Source: Steinernema hermaphroditum
Lineage: Eukaryota; Nematoda; Chromadorea; Rhabditida; Steinernematidae
Direction of reading: 5' to 3'
DNA length: 64,000 bases
Assembly: GCA_030435675.1 (NCBI GenBank)
Contig: CM059625.1
Coordinates: 13,144,001 to 13,208,000 of the forward strand
Shown one piece after another: positions 13,281-24,120 of the stretch (its first letter is position 1; every line of letters begins with the position of its first letter). The notes below the pieces were generated by a model, which saw nothing but the letters and a program-made list of their open reading frames with translations, was not told the DNA's origin and made no database searches. The position numbers and the translations under genes are program-made.

Positions 13281-15946
13281 ATGGAATCGCTTATTCCTGT
13301 CATCAGTAAGTTGCAAGACGTTTTTGCCGCAATTGGATCACGAGAAGCTGAAATTCAACTACCCCAAATAGTTGTCGTTGGATCTCAGGTATTACTCTTT
13401 CTTTTTCTTTTTGATCTCTTTGATTGATGATGCCAAGAATTGTGTAATATTATCAAATGATGCATCTGATTATAATATGTTTAGAGTGCGGGAAAAAGTT
13501 CTGTTCTGGAAGGCATTGTTGGACGCGATTTCCTCCCGCGTGGTACTGGTATCGTTACGAGACGACCTCTTGTGCTTCATCTGGTCCACAGCCACGTAGA
13601 CGACTGTCCTGTTAAATTGCCCGAAGACGGTTAGTAAGCTTGGGTATTTCACACATAAAAATTTGCTTGTAGACATCGAACAACCAGCGTGGGCTGTCTT
13701 CGAGCATAATACTTCTAAGGTGTTCACAGACTTCAATGACGTGCGCAAGGAAATCGAACTCGAGACAGAACGCGTTACTGGTTCGAATAAGGTTTGCATT
13801 TCTTATTTGACCATGGAGCGTTTACGATGTTGTAGGGTATTTCCGCGAACCCAATATGCTTGAAGATATTCTCTCCGTTCGTGGTGAATTTATCTCTCGT
13901 TGATTTGCCAGGAATCACCAGGCTGCCAGTTGGTGATCAACCTCCCGATATTGAGGTAACGTTTTATATTATGATTCTCTTAGAATGCCCAGTTTAGGAT
14001 CAAATAAAAGCGATGATTATGACGTACATCAGCAATCCCAATTCGATTATTCTTGCTGTCACCCCGGCAAATCAGGATTTTGCAACTTCCGAACCGCTTA
14101 AGATAGCACGGGAAGTAGATCCAGACGGTACTCTTGTTTAGATTGGGTGACAGTCACAGATTTTTTTGTAGGTCGTCGTACGTTAGCCGTACTTACAAAA
14201 TTGGACCTCATGGACCATGGTACGGACGCTGTTGACGTTCTTATGGGAAGAATCTTTCCGGTTAAGCTTGGAATTATTGGTGTTGTTAACCGTTCGCAAG
14301 CAGATATTCTTAGCAAGAAAAAGATTAGCGATTGTTTAAACGACGAGCAAGCATTTCTATTGCGTAAGTACCCCACTCTTGCTCAGAAAAATGGCACCGC
14401 TTATCTCGCAAAGACATTGAATCGGGTCAGTACCTGTTGTTAGTTTCTAAGTATTTATAGATGGTATTTCAGTTGCTAATGCAACACATTCGAAATTGCC
14501 TGCCGCAACTGAAGTCACGGGTCAACGTTTTATCTTCGCAATGCCAGTCCATGCTCTCCTCATATGGAGAAGAAATAGCGGATAAGAAAACAACGTTACT
14601 TCAGATTATTACAAGGTTTTCTACTGCTTACATCGATACAATCGGAGGAACAGCTAAGAACATTGAAACAGCTGAACTGTGTGGAGGAGCGCGAATTTGT
14701 TACATTTTCCATGAAACCTTCGGAAACACACTGGAAACAATCAATCCTTTACAAAATTTGACTGCTTTGGATATATTGACAGCTATCCGAAATGCCACGG
14801 TAAGTCTCACAGGTTGCCGTATTAAATACTGTTTTGTGCTCCATTCAGGGCACGCGGCCGGCGTTATTTATCCCTGAAGTTAGTTTCGAGTTGCTTGTAA
14901 AGCGTCAAATCAAACGTCTAACCGAACCTAGTCTTAGCTGCGTTGAATTGGTTCACGAGGAAATGCAACGGATAGTCCAGCACTGTGGTATTGAAATCCA
15001 GGTTTGTCTAGACCAATCGTCAAGAGCGTTGGCTCTCATGTTCCAGCAGGAAATGCAGAGATTTCCGAGATTATACGATAAGATCAATTCCGTTGTGAGC
15101 TCCGTCTTGAAAAGTAGATTAGGTCCGACTAAGACGTCCGTCGAAAATCTTATCGATATGGAACTTGCATACATTAATACCAAGCATCCTGAATTTGCGT
15201 CTGAAGCTGCACTAGTTAGTCTCTTTAAAGAAAGTCGCGCAAAGGATGCTCTGACTGGGGATAAAGAAGGATCGCTCACAGCCGCTGCAGGGCAGCTGTC
15301 GAAAATGAAGGTTAGCAAATGGTTGTCTCATGTAATTTCATGCACTGTTTAAGGTTAATTCGAAGTCTGCATCCAATGTATCAGTAGTTGGCGGAAGCGG
15401 TGACAGTTTACAGAATGGAGAGGCGTCGAATACCTCAGGATCATGGTGGTTTGGTGGTAAATCGACTGAAAACAGTGATCCGGGATCCTTGAAAAAGGTG
15501 AATGTTGTGCAACCCAATGCAGTTACAGAAAACGCTCTCACTCGGAAACTAACTGAACGAGAGCACAGAGATTGCCAGATTATCGGTATGTTAATTTGTT
15601 CACTGATCGCTATCAACTGACGCGCATTTTAGAGCGTCTAATTAAGAACTACTTTATGATTGTTCGTAAAAAGATTCAAGATGGAGTTCCGAAGGCTATT
15701 ATGTTTTTCCTTGTCAACTTTGTTCAAGAACATCTGCAAAGTGAACTTGTGAAGCAACTTTACCGTAATGAGATCATTGATGACCTCCTTGCTGAAAGTG
15801 AAACTATGGCACAACGACGCAAGGAAGGTGTTGAAATGCTAAATGTAACCTTCGTCTTAACTAAATTAAATCTCGTTCATTTCTTTCAGGCCCTCAAAAA
15901 GGCAGCCGTCATCATCGGCGAAGTTCGCGAAACCCAGATGTGGTAG
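13281..15946 (+). CDS. drp-1: Dynamin-related protein 1 (mitochondrial fission GTPase)
   Basis: Exons 13281-13388, 13485-13629, 13673-13791, 13836-13955, 13998-14127, 14172-14425, 14473-14799, 14849-15001, 15047-15310, 15354-15585, 15633-15844 and 15890-15946 give 706 aa, the normal DRP1 length. The N-terminus [15 protein letters not shown] and the G1 motif GSQSAGKSS (split by intron 1), the G3 motif DLPG, the G4 motif TKLD and the NRSQ loop define a dynamin GTPase. The middle/stalk ([26 protein letters not shown]) and the C-terminal GED ([18 protein letters not shown]) follow, without the PH or proline-rich domains of classical dynamin. DRP-1 is a cytosolic GTPase that assembles around mitochondria and peroxisomes to divide them. 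The likely spliced-leader acceptor is at 13,259. Two introns, 15,002-15,046 and 15,845-15,889, are 45 nt with no stop in frame. Confidence 0.97.
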
Positions 15947-16648
15947 CGTGTTGTGAGCTTAATTTGTATGTGAATAGTTAATTAGTTCATAGTGTCATTA
16001 AACCAATCGAGTTGTTTTAGTCGACGTATTAAAGGTCCTTTACTTATTATATTTCAGTTTTCAATGTGTAAATTGGCTTTTAAGTAACTTCTTTAGTTGT
16101 TTCCACTGGAAAACTTGGAGAGGAAGAAAGGCTCTACAGTTCGGCATATTGTAAGTGAGTGCAGGCATGCTCGACAAGCAAAAGAACTGCTGACTGGGTG
16201 AAGTGGGCTCGTCGACTTGTTTTGCGCTATCGGAGAACAACACGACGTCGATGCGTTGCGCTTGCATGGGCGGCGGCGTCCTTAGCCTAGCGGCCCGGGT
16301 CTCCTCTCATCCCACAGATTGCGTTTTGTTGCGTGGCTTCCTCAGTCTCGTGCACGCTCGGCCTAACATTCGCTGCGTCTGCCATAGGCCATGGTGACCG
16401 GCACAGGAAGTTACTCTGTTATTGATTTTGGAACCACTGACTCTACTTTCGCGCATAGCCGCAACGTGAACCCTGACTTCTGCCTCTCGATAGCGTGCAG
16501 ATTCTCTCCCCAAACAGGTTATTCGATCTCTATGACAAACAACGCCATTTTGGATTGGCATCGATTCATATGAACAGACATAGCGCCGCGCACTTGTTTC
16601 TCTTGCGACGTGCTTCTTTGAAACGGAGCTCTCGACTGTTCTTTTTCA
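15947..16648. other. Intergenic between drp-1 and the Ly6-type gene
   Basis: No gene seen. It ends in ctttttcag at 16,641-16,649, the likely trans-splice acceptor of the next gene. Confidence 0.5.
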
Positions 16649-16655
16649 GAGGAAT

Positions 16656-17227
16656 ATGGCCAGCCGCACTTTTATCGCTCTTCTCTCTTTCGTTCTTCTA
16701 GCCAGTGAGTCCGATGGACCACTTTCAACATCCAACTCCTTGATTCTCTTCCAGATGCTGTGATTGCATGGGATACTCGCTACAACTGTTCTGCGAACAC
16801 TGAGGGAGCTAGTCTGACATGTTACACCTGCATGGGACGTGATATGACCGACTGTGACAGCGGTCGTGTATGCTGCAAGGCAAGTATTTGGAAAGAGACT
16901 CGGAGACATTCGACGAATTTCTCTCGTTTCAGGGATCTTGCTTCAAGCTCATCGACAAAGTGCACGACCTTATTGTTAAAGGATGCACCGAGGAGGACCA
17001 AGAAGACGGTAGCATGAAGAAGCGCGAGCTGGATGTTAAACTCTACTGGGCTGACAACGAAAAAGTCCGAGGTATAAAGCTTCAGGGTCGCGAGAATATT
17101 ATTGAGAGTAACAATTTCAGGCGAATCGTATTTCTGCAACAAGGAAGACCTTTGCAACTCTCAAATCACGGCGACGTTGGCTTTTTCACTCACACTCATC
17201 TGCGCGTTCGTCGCCCTTCTCCGCTGA
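16656..17227 (+). CDS. Ly6/uPAR-type secreted, GPI-anchored small protein
   Basis: Exons 16656-16704, 16755-16879, 16933-17071 and 17121-17227 give 139 aa. A hydrophobic signal peptide (residues 1-17, MASRTFIALLSFVLLAN) is followed by a cysteine-rich body: NC, TCYTC, DC, CC, SC, GC and the closing YFCNKEDLCN, ten cysteines in all, as in three-finger LU domains. The last about 20 residues are hydrophobic and end at RR-less LLR, consistent with a GPI-attachment signal. Nematode proteins of this type sit on neurons, muscle or epidermis and often modulate receptors or channels; the partner here is unknown. Intron 2 (16,880-16,932) uses a GC donor (aag|gcaagt) instead of GT. The ATG is 6 nt behind a trans-splice-like acceptor. 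Confidence 0.85.
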
Positions 17228-17634
17228 GAAACTAAAGCCATACCACTATAGTTTAGGAATTCAAGCATGAATTACTTTTGCTCATTTCCAAAATATTCAG
17301 AATACGTTCTTGAAAGACTACCTTAAGTTCCATTTCATATATGTGTATTCTTAAGATGTTTTGTTATCACATGTGAAGGATGCTCTGTATTGCCACTACC
17401 GTAATAAACATATTAATGTTCTGTTGCAATGTATGCACCAGCACCATGCCCAGCGAACAAGAACCATTTTAAACCCGTAAGCGATCAGACCCACCCTCGT
17501 CAGAACTCAAAAGCAGAACAATTAGAACAAACACACAAGCAAAATAAATCCTTACTTTAATAATCAACATAGACGGCACGACATATAAAATCATTACTCC
17601 TGCTGTATGAGATTAGGACACTCGACGGTGCAGG
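17228..17634. other. Convergent intergenic spacer
   Basis: The 3' flanks of the Ly6-type gene (+) and the BAP31 gene (-) meet here; AT-rich with aataaa at about 17,403 on the + strand. No further gene. Confidence 0.5.
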
Positions 17635-18517
17635 CTAATCGTGCTTCTTGTCACCACTAGCACTCTGAAACGAGATTATAGCAATGCACGCAAATATAGG
17701 GACTACCTTAGCTGAAAGGCTGCTGATAAGTTCGTGATACTCATCACGAAGTTCGAAGTAACTTTCGCGGATGTGTTCAGCTTCATCATTCTTCTGCTTA
17801 ACTATTTCTCCCAACTCGTTGATTTGACGCTGCAGGTCTTCGATAACTTCGGTATCTTCGAAACGAGTCTGCAGCAATACGAAATTTAGAACAATTTACA
17901 AAAAAACGTTACTTACTAAAGCCAGCAGATCGTTAGCCGTTTTGTTGGCACTTTCCGCTTGCTTGATTGCAACTTCCGAAGAGGCCTCCAACTGAGCCCC
18001 GCGCATTATCAGCCCACAGATGCGCTTAATTACCCTTAAAATACATGTACTTGATTAAAATTAAAACACATGATTAAAAGACTTACAGGAACAACAAGAG
18101 AGCGAAACCACTGATATACAAATTTCGTTGAGCACGGAACAAGCGCATGTGCATCAAAGCATCAGCATCGGCCGTATGGGAAGAACGCTCAATTGTGCTT
18201 GAGTCGGAATACTTGCGGACCTCTCGAACTCCATCTGGAATAACATTATACCACATAGAAAACTTATCGGAATAACCAACCAAAGAATAGCAAGAGAAGG
18301 ATCGAAATTCCCACGTAGGAATAAAGAGTGGTGAAGCGCATAACCGCAGAAATAGCACGACTTTTAAAGAACTTATTCCATCTATGATGCAACGTATATA
18401 TCGATAGCTAAAATAAGTGACTTACAAAGTCGGACGAATCCACGGCAGCAAGAGAATCACGACAACGCAAATCTCAGTGTACAAGGTGGCAGCAACGACA
18501 GTCCATTGGATGGTCAT
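17635..18517 (-). CDS. BCAP31: BAP31 homologue (ER membrane cargo and quality-control protein)
   Basis: On the minus strand, exons 18517-18426, 18381-18281, 18234-18087, 18034-17917, 17868-17707 and 17664-17635 give 216 aa. Residues 1-110 hold three membrane segments around IRPTLWNKFFKSRA, DGVREVRKY and LFRAQRNLYISGFALLL, the signature of BAP31/BAP29. A cytosolic coiled coil follows (AIKQAESANKTAND, LQRQINELGEIVKQKNDEAEHI). The protein ends KKHD, a dilysine ER-retrieval signal. BAP31 proteins sit in the ER, escort membrane cargo and take part in ER-mitochondria contacts. The last intron (17,665-17,706, 42 nt) has no in-frame stop, so retaining it would only insert 14 residues. The trans-splice-like acceptor tttccag is at 18,534 on the minus strand. 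Confidence 0.92.
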
Positions 18518-18534
18518 GATGACGATTGTATACC

Positions 18535-19245
18535 TGGAAAGACATAATGTTGCGATCTAGTAATCATCCCAGAGCATGATAACAACGTTAAACTCACACG
18601 AACCTCGAACGAGAATGAGTCAACAACAAATTCGAAGGGGAAATAGAGAATAAGAAGGTATGTGTCGCTCTTTCGCAGAACACTTGCCAGGTCCGATCAA
18701 CGCATACCCTCATTGCTACGTCACATTATGCCTCTTCGATACAAGCCAGCAACCACAACAAGCGACATCAGAAGAGAACCGTCATATAAAGGCCATCAAA
18801 ATAAGCACACAGGAGGACCCAGTGCCAATTCACGTCAGATTTTCCGACCTCAGCCCAAGAGAATTTGAACAAAATGGTGTCGGTTATTTTCCGCCCAGGA
18901 CTCAGCGTGCCATCAGGAAAAATAATACGTTCAGCCGACTCAAATTTTGCCACGGCGTGTCAAACGGCCCGTTTTTCCGTCTACGGCTGAGTAGTAAATG
19001 TCAGACGTTAGGACACCGATCTTACCACATCTTCTGTAACTCATATCTGCAGGTTTGCACCAATTATGATCGGTAGCAGTGCTCATGTCGCCCGCAAAAT
19101 GGTCAGCGCCCCGCATTCCATTAGTGGAATACAAAAACGTTCCAAAAAAGGTCGAAGTTCTGACTTTCTGACACTTCCATGTTAGCTCAAAACCACCTAT
19201 ATAGCTTAGAAGCGAAATAACTTTCTCAATTTTGTGTGCCTCGTG
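18535..19245. other. Intergenic left of the minisatellite transposon
   Basis: Open frames of up to 138 codons occur at 18,660-19,076 but have no motif, start context or splice partners. Nothing else is seen up to the target duplication at 19,246. Confidence 0.45.
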
Positions 19246-19263
19246 GTCATTCGGGATTAGGGT

Positions 19264-19414
19264 AAAAAAGAGCCCACGGGAAAAAAGAGCCCACGGGAAA
19301 AAAGAGCCCGGGGAAAAAAGAGCCCGGGGAAAAAAGAGCCCATGGGAAAAAAGAGCCCACGGGAAAAAAGAGCCCACGGGAAAAAAGAGCCCACGGGAAA
19401 AAAGAGCCCATGGG
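19264..19414 (+). repeat. 17-bp minisatellite, left arm
   Basis: Nine tandem units, mostly aaaaaagagcccacggg, two shortened to 16 bp with ccgggg and two with catggg. Confidence 0.95.
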
Positions 19415-19949
19415 AGCATTTCCGCTCCAACGTTTCAACTTACTCCAACCGAGCGCTGAGCGTCGAGCAGAATTTCGAACAAAAATTTAAATTCAACAAG
19501 TGGAAATGTAACAAACAGTACATATTACATGTTTTCTTCCGATTCGAATCCTGAATCATTAGCCATCTCGTCTGTTGACTGATCACCAAGTTCTTCGGTG
19601 GCATCCGATGCGTCCGACTCTGTTCCGTGAGATTCCTGTATGTCCTGGTCTTCTACAAAATTGTGAAATTCTTGGATGGCAGCATTTACTAGGATCAGAC
19701 GCCGTTTCGGGAGGCATAGATAGCTCTGGTAGCGACAAAACCGATCTACAAACTGAAACAAACGGTTCTGGCCACGTTACAGGAGCCACCTGCGACACCG
19801 TAGCCAGCGCTCGTTGATGCGCTACCGATGCTGCCACGGGATTCCGTTGAAGACTTTGCGTAGTTCTCCTAAATATCCCTTGTAAACACGAGTAGATTCA
19901 AGAACAGTGGCATTTACAGGTAGATCTGTCTTCCTAGTGCTTTTGGGCG

Positions 19950-20064
19950 TGGGCTCTTTTTTCCCATGGGCTCTTTTTTCCCATGGGCTCTTTTTTCCCC
20001 GGGCTCTTTTTTCCCATGGGCTCTTTTTTCCCCGGGCTCTTTTTTCCCATGGGCTCTTTTTTCC
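19950..20064 (-). repeat. 17-bp minisatellite, right arm (inverted)
   Basis: Seven units, the reverse complement of the left-arm unit (gggctcttttttcccat, with cccc variants). The two arms can pair over more than 100 nt. Confidence 0.95.
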
Positions 20065-20080
20065 TGATACCGTCATTCGG

Positions 20081-21542
20081 TACGCTAAATGTTCAGGAGA
20101 CAACGGCGCACAAATTCATTGGATGGATTTCGTTCTAATGTCCTAAGTGTGGAGAAAAGTTGGAAAACAGGTCGAAAAATGACCGAAAAAAGTCGGATCG
20201 TTTGAGTTTCCGATATTTTGGTATCGAATGATAGCTCTCGGCGTCATTGGTGATTTGCCGTTGGAATTAGTGCGAACGGACTGATCTACACGGAGTTACA
20301 GGCGAAAAGCTGCTCATGAATTGGCCTGTTCCCGCCACGAAGCGGCGGACGCTTTCGTGAACCAATTTCCCTTATGCTGACACGCCGTGTTGCGAGACCT
20401 TTAAATTTATTTATCTTTAGTCCATATACCACTTGTTCTCGTGTTTAACGTAAGGGTCAGTGCTGTGTACAGTCTCGACTCTCGACAAATGGGCGAGAGT
20501 GGCGAGGCGATAGCAGCCTTGGTTCCATCACGAAAATACTAAAAATTTTTCCCTAAGAACACTGTCTGGACGATTTTCCTTGCTTATACCGTTTACTCGT
20601 CATCATTGCCAGTGCAAATCGTCCTGAGAATCGAGTCATCCTCCGTTTGGACTTAAGGTCGAGAGGGAGGGTGGACCCCAAATTTCACCCTTATTCGATG
20701 TAAAAAGAATAAATGCAACTTGTTCGGTCAGCTTACATGTGGTCCTTAACATTTATAAGGGAAAACGTATTGTGTGGATGACAAAAGCATCAAAATTCGG
20801 TAGTCTCGTCTGACTCTCGCACAGCCCTGGTAGGGATTGATGCTTTAAAAGTGCAAGCGATCATCGGATGGTCGTAGAGTTCCAAAAGTTACCAAGTTGT
20901 CTAATTACTCCAGTTTGTTTGCTAAATTCACACGATAGCGTCTAGGGTCACCACATTTCCTTCAAAACTTTGAACAACTTGACCAACAACCTCGTCCGTA
21001 TCGCATAACAATCTCAGACACATATGAATAACGGACAGGCAATGTTCAGCACACATCATTTTCAATTGAAAAGGCTAATTTTTCACGGACATTTTTTATC
21101 AGACAAACGCTAGACAAAATGATTGCAATTGTCTGCAATGTTTGTCTGGTAGTAAAACAGCGAAGTGTCTGCTTTTTTGTGGTGTTCTGTAGTTAGCAGG
21201 AGATGGCCAAAATCGGTTTTGGCATGCCACGCCAAATTGGAATCTGCCAGTATTTTGTAACCAGTAAATTCTACACATCTACGATGTTTCCTCGTTCATC
21301 TCTCAGGAGGACTCGTGCTGGTAAGTTACCAGTGGTAACATATCGGACTTGTCTGACTGTTCTTTTGTCGGATCATTCTTAGGCAACCACAGCATATCGT
21401 CGTCAAACTCCACATTACGCCCCACATTACGCTATCCTAGTAAACAGCACAAGTATCGGAGATGTCCGTAATACTAGACAAAACAGAAATGTGGAACGAT
21501 ATCGCCTACGCACAGAACGTCAGACGTTTCTCTCCACAGTGG
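20081..21542. other. Intergenic, nothing recognised
   Basis: No supported gene on either strand. The last bases are the ubc-13 3' region. Confidence 0.45.
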
Positions 21543-21548
21543 TTTATT
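21543..21548 (-). terminator. Polyadenylation signal AATAAA for ubc-13
   Basis: tttatt on the + strand, about 62 nt past the ubc-13 stop on the minus strand, a normal distance for a poly(A) signal. Confidence 0.7.
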
Positions 21549-21609
21549 GATTACAATATATAATAAGTCCAGTATATCGCCAATTAAATAAAAATAGTGC
21601 TTTGAGATA

Positions 21610-22112
21610 TTACTCTCCGTTAGCATACAGTTGGGTCCACTCTTTAGCGGTCTTAATCGCGTCAGCCTCGTTGTTCTTCCACTGCTCAGCAACGTCGGTA
21701 GCGAGAGGATCGTCGGGATTTGGAGCCGAAAGAAGCGCCTGAATTGACAACAAAACGGTGCGGATTTGTAGAGCTGGTGACCATTTATCTAAATCACTTA
21801 GGTTTATTCGATCCTCTCAAGGCAATTCTTACCTTTCAAGATATCAAGACAGATTCGGCCAAGTTTGTCGATATTAGGATGATAGATTTTAGTCATAAAC
21901 CGAACTTTCGGGGCTGCCATTGGGTACTCTTCAGGCAAGAACAGTTCTAGTTTGAACACGCCACCCTCGAAGGGGCTTCCGTCCGGACCAGCAATCACAA
22001 CATGAAAATAACGTGCATTGCTGTCATCTGGCACCGCCGAGATGCCAGGAACAGGGTCAATAATCAGCCGCTGGGTTTCTTTAGTAATGCGCTTCGGAAG
22101 AGCACCCGCCAT
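21610..22112 (-). CDS. ubc-13: Ubiquitin-conjugating enzyme UBC13/UBE2N
   Basis: Two exons, 22112-21833 and 21788-21610, give 152 aa, the same length as human UBE2N. The N-terminus ([12 protein letters not shown]), the E2 core motif [16 protein letters not shown] with the catalytic cysteine, [20 protein letters not shown] and SAPNPDDPL are all intact. UBC13 pairs with a UEV partner to build K63-linked ubiquitin chains in DNA-damage tolerance, signalling and synapse trafficking. The ATG lies 8 nt behind a gctttag acceptor at 22,121-22,127 (minus strand), so a spliced-leader start is likely. Confidence 0.97.
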
Positions 22113-22121
22113 GCCACAACC

Positions 22122-22869
22122 TAAAGCAAGATTATATGAAAAAATATGCTCGAAAGCAATTTACGAATTTTAGCAATGTATCACATATGCACAACTTCAC
22201 CAGCGGTCCCACGCAACCACATCGTACAAAGCGCTAATAACCCTCGGTTACCGGCTCTGCCAAAGGAGCATAACCGCCACGTTGTTCTTGGATGTCAGTC
22301 AGACTCTTTCTTTCCGTATTCACACATCGCACGTGAGTAAAAGAAAAGCAATCAATCGAGCGGGTGAGGCGAACGCCGCCGCGTCCGCAATTCAAAAACA
22401 CCAATGCGCACGAAGTCGCTGTGGGACCGACCTGAATCCCCAGCGTTGAGTTCCGCCTACTCACAAAGGAACCATGCGAAGTGATACGAGCCGATCGGAC
22501 TGCGATGTGGCAGACCGCTTAGAGGCTGTGCTAGGGATTCGACTGCATATAAACTCAGCGGTCTGAAATTATGGCGCCTATCCAAAACATGGTCACGAAG
22601 TTGTAGAAATACGCGACGTTTGAAGCTAGTATGATCGGAATGGCAGTCGTAAAGGTGTCTATGTGGTCGGGTGATTGGGTTCTCGGTTGCCATTTGGTTT
22701 TAAGAGGTAGGGTTTCAACCCTAGTCGTTCCAACTTTTTATCTGTTCTAATCGACTTCTCTCATATGTTTAAGCGTTACTCTCATTATATTCCCACAGTC
22801 TACCTCTTCACATAAAGGAAAAAAGATCATTTCTTTTAGATCTGGAAATTATCCATATTGACCAATAGT
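22122..22869. other. Intergenic, nothing recognised
   Basis: No gene supported; several short overlapping frames without motifs. Confidence 0.45.
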
Positions 22870-23166
22870 TTATTTGGTGAATAAAGGACAGGAATGTCGA
22901 GGGTGTTGAAGCGGTTTGTTGAAGCGGTTGATGACATCGAGTCTCCATTCTTCGATCGGGCGATCAGTCTGGCGGAGGAGGCGACGGGCTACCGGAGAGC
23001 TGCGCTCGACGCACACGAACTGCACGCTTTTTTTCTCGGTCTCCTTCGGCGTCGATGCCTTGCGGCACTTTTTCAGAAGCTTCTTCGAAAAGCATACCTC
23101 ATTGGATTGTTCGATCTCCACGATTGTCAAATGTGGAAAGGATCCTATGCTTAAGGTGTCGCGCAA
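22870..23166 (-). pseudogene. Vitellogenin-like C-terminal tail fragment
   Basis: An open minus-strand frame whose latter part reads VEIEQSNEVCFSKK, KKCRKAS, a Val-Gln-Phe-x-Cys strand, ERSSPVARRLLRQ and a closing about 30 residues before TAA; aataaa overlaps the stop region. This cysteine/arginine pattern resembles the tail behind the VWD domain of nematode vitellogenins. No upstream exons for the remaining more than 1,300 residues are present, so it is a relic or a tiny truncated gene. It points away from the N-terminal vitellogenin-like relic at 23,463. Alternative: an unrelated small secreted protein. The call rests on remembered family pattern, not a search. Confidence 0.4.
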
Positions 23167-23462
23167 ACGCGACGATCAATTGTACTTTTGTAATGTTTTG
23201 GCGCCATCGCGCGGCACCACGAAGGCGAAATAAAATCATTTGTGGCTTGAAAATAGTTGTGAAGTGATCCAATAGCCACGGTTATACTCCTCGCGTTGTT
23301 CGGGTCCACTCCGAGTTCCATTACAATGGAGTCTGCACGGAATTGTCAACTAGGGACACGCGATAAGATGATTAGAAATCGGTGCACACTCTCATCCAAA
23401 AAACCAATCTGTAAATTCGGGATGGCGTCATCGACTGTTTTTGCACTCCACGAGTGTCAATC

Positions 23463-24120
23463 ATGAAAACGATCTTACACTGAAGGCTTCTCGTTTTCGG
23501 CCTCGCCCTGGCCTTCGGGTCGTCGGCCTACCCCTCGGACCAGGAGCGGTCGTCGACGCTCTTCGAGTACCGTACTCAGGTGGCCACTGGGATACCAACG
23601 ACGAAGTGAAGAAGGTCGACCAGCCTCTCCCCAAGAAGGTCTTCAAGAAGATCGCCCTGGAACAGAACCAACTCGAGGAGCTCCGTCTTCCCGTCAAGTT
23701 CTACAAGGGCCATGGACTCGTCATGAACATCATCTTCGACGAAAGAGATTCCATGTGATGAAAAAAACTTGAAGAAGGCCGTCCTCAACCACTTGTCGAG
23801 GTCTTTCAGAATCAAACGCTGCAAATCCGAAAGCGTCATGGAGTTGATCGACGCCGCTAAGAAGGAGGTTAGTTCCCATGTATTTCTCTCTACTTCTCCC
23901 CTCTCCTCCTCAGGTCACTCTTGAGGGTGACTGCAACGCTCTTCTCCTCGTTCTGTTCTGAGTTCGCCAAAATCAAGCAGATGCTGAAAGATGTCGCCAA
24001 CAGCGCCGAGTATAAGAACCGTTGCATCATCTATCGTAGCACCGTGCAGTACCAGAAACTGGTGCACTTCTTCCGCCGCATAACTATGAGCGACTTGAAA
24101 AAGATCTAAAAAAAAGGAGC
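23463..24120 (+). pseudogene. Broken vitellogenin-like N-terminal region
   Basis: The start resembles a secretory signal (MKTILH, stop, then RLLVFGLALAFGSSA) followed by TLFEYRTQVATGIP, as in the lipid-transport (LPD_N) N-terminus of vitellogenins. Further on, in another frame, come ELRLPVKFYKGHGLV and FDERDS, then LKKAVLNHLSR, VTLEGDCNALL and YKNRCIIYRSTVQY, in the family order. Breaks seen: a TGA in the signal peptide, a frame change near 23,575, double TGA near 23,755, a frame change near 23,960 and TAA at 24,108. One intron-like gap (23,869-23,915, gttag..cctcag) survives. It cannot encode a functional yolk protein. Confidence 0.6.

Larger units (their letters stand above)
19246..20080. 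mobile_element. Transposon with inverted minisatellite arms and 9-bp target duplication
   Basis: The element proper is 19,255-20,071 (817 bp), flanked by the direct repeat gtcattcgg at 19,246-19,254 and 20,072-20,080. A 9-bp target duplication is the hallmark of Mutator-like elements. The left arm is about nine head-to-tail units of aaaaaagagcccacggg (16-17 bp, variants catggg and ccgggg); the right arm is about seven units in reverse complement. The outer tips match weakly (gattagggt and, inverted, ggtatcagg). The about 530-bp core has minus-strand open frames with spliceable ends but no transposase motif I recognise, so it looks non-autonomous. Confidence 0.85.
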
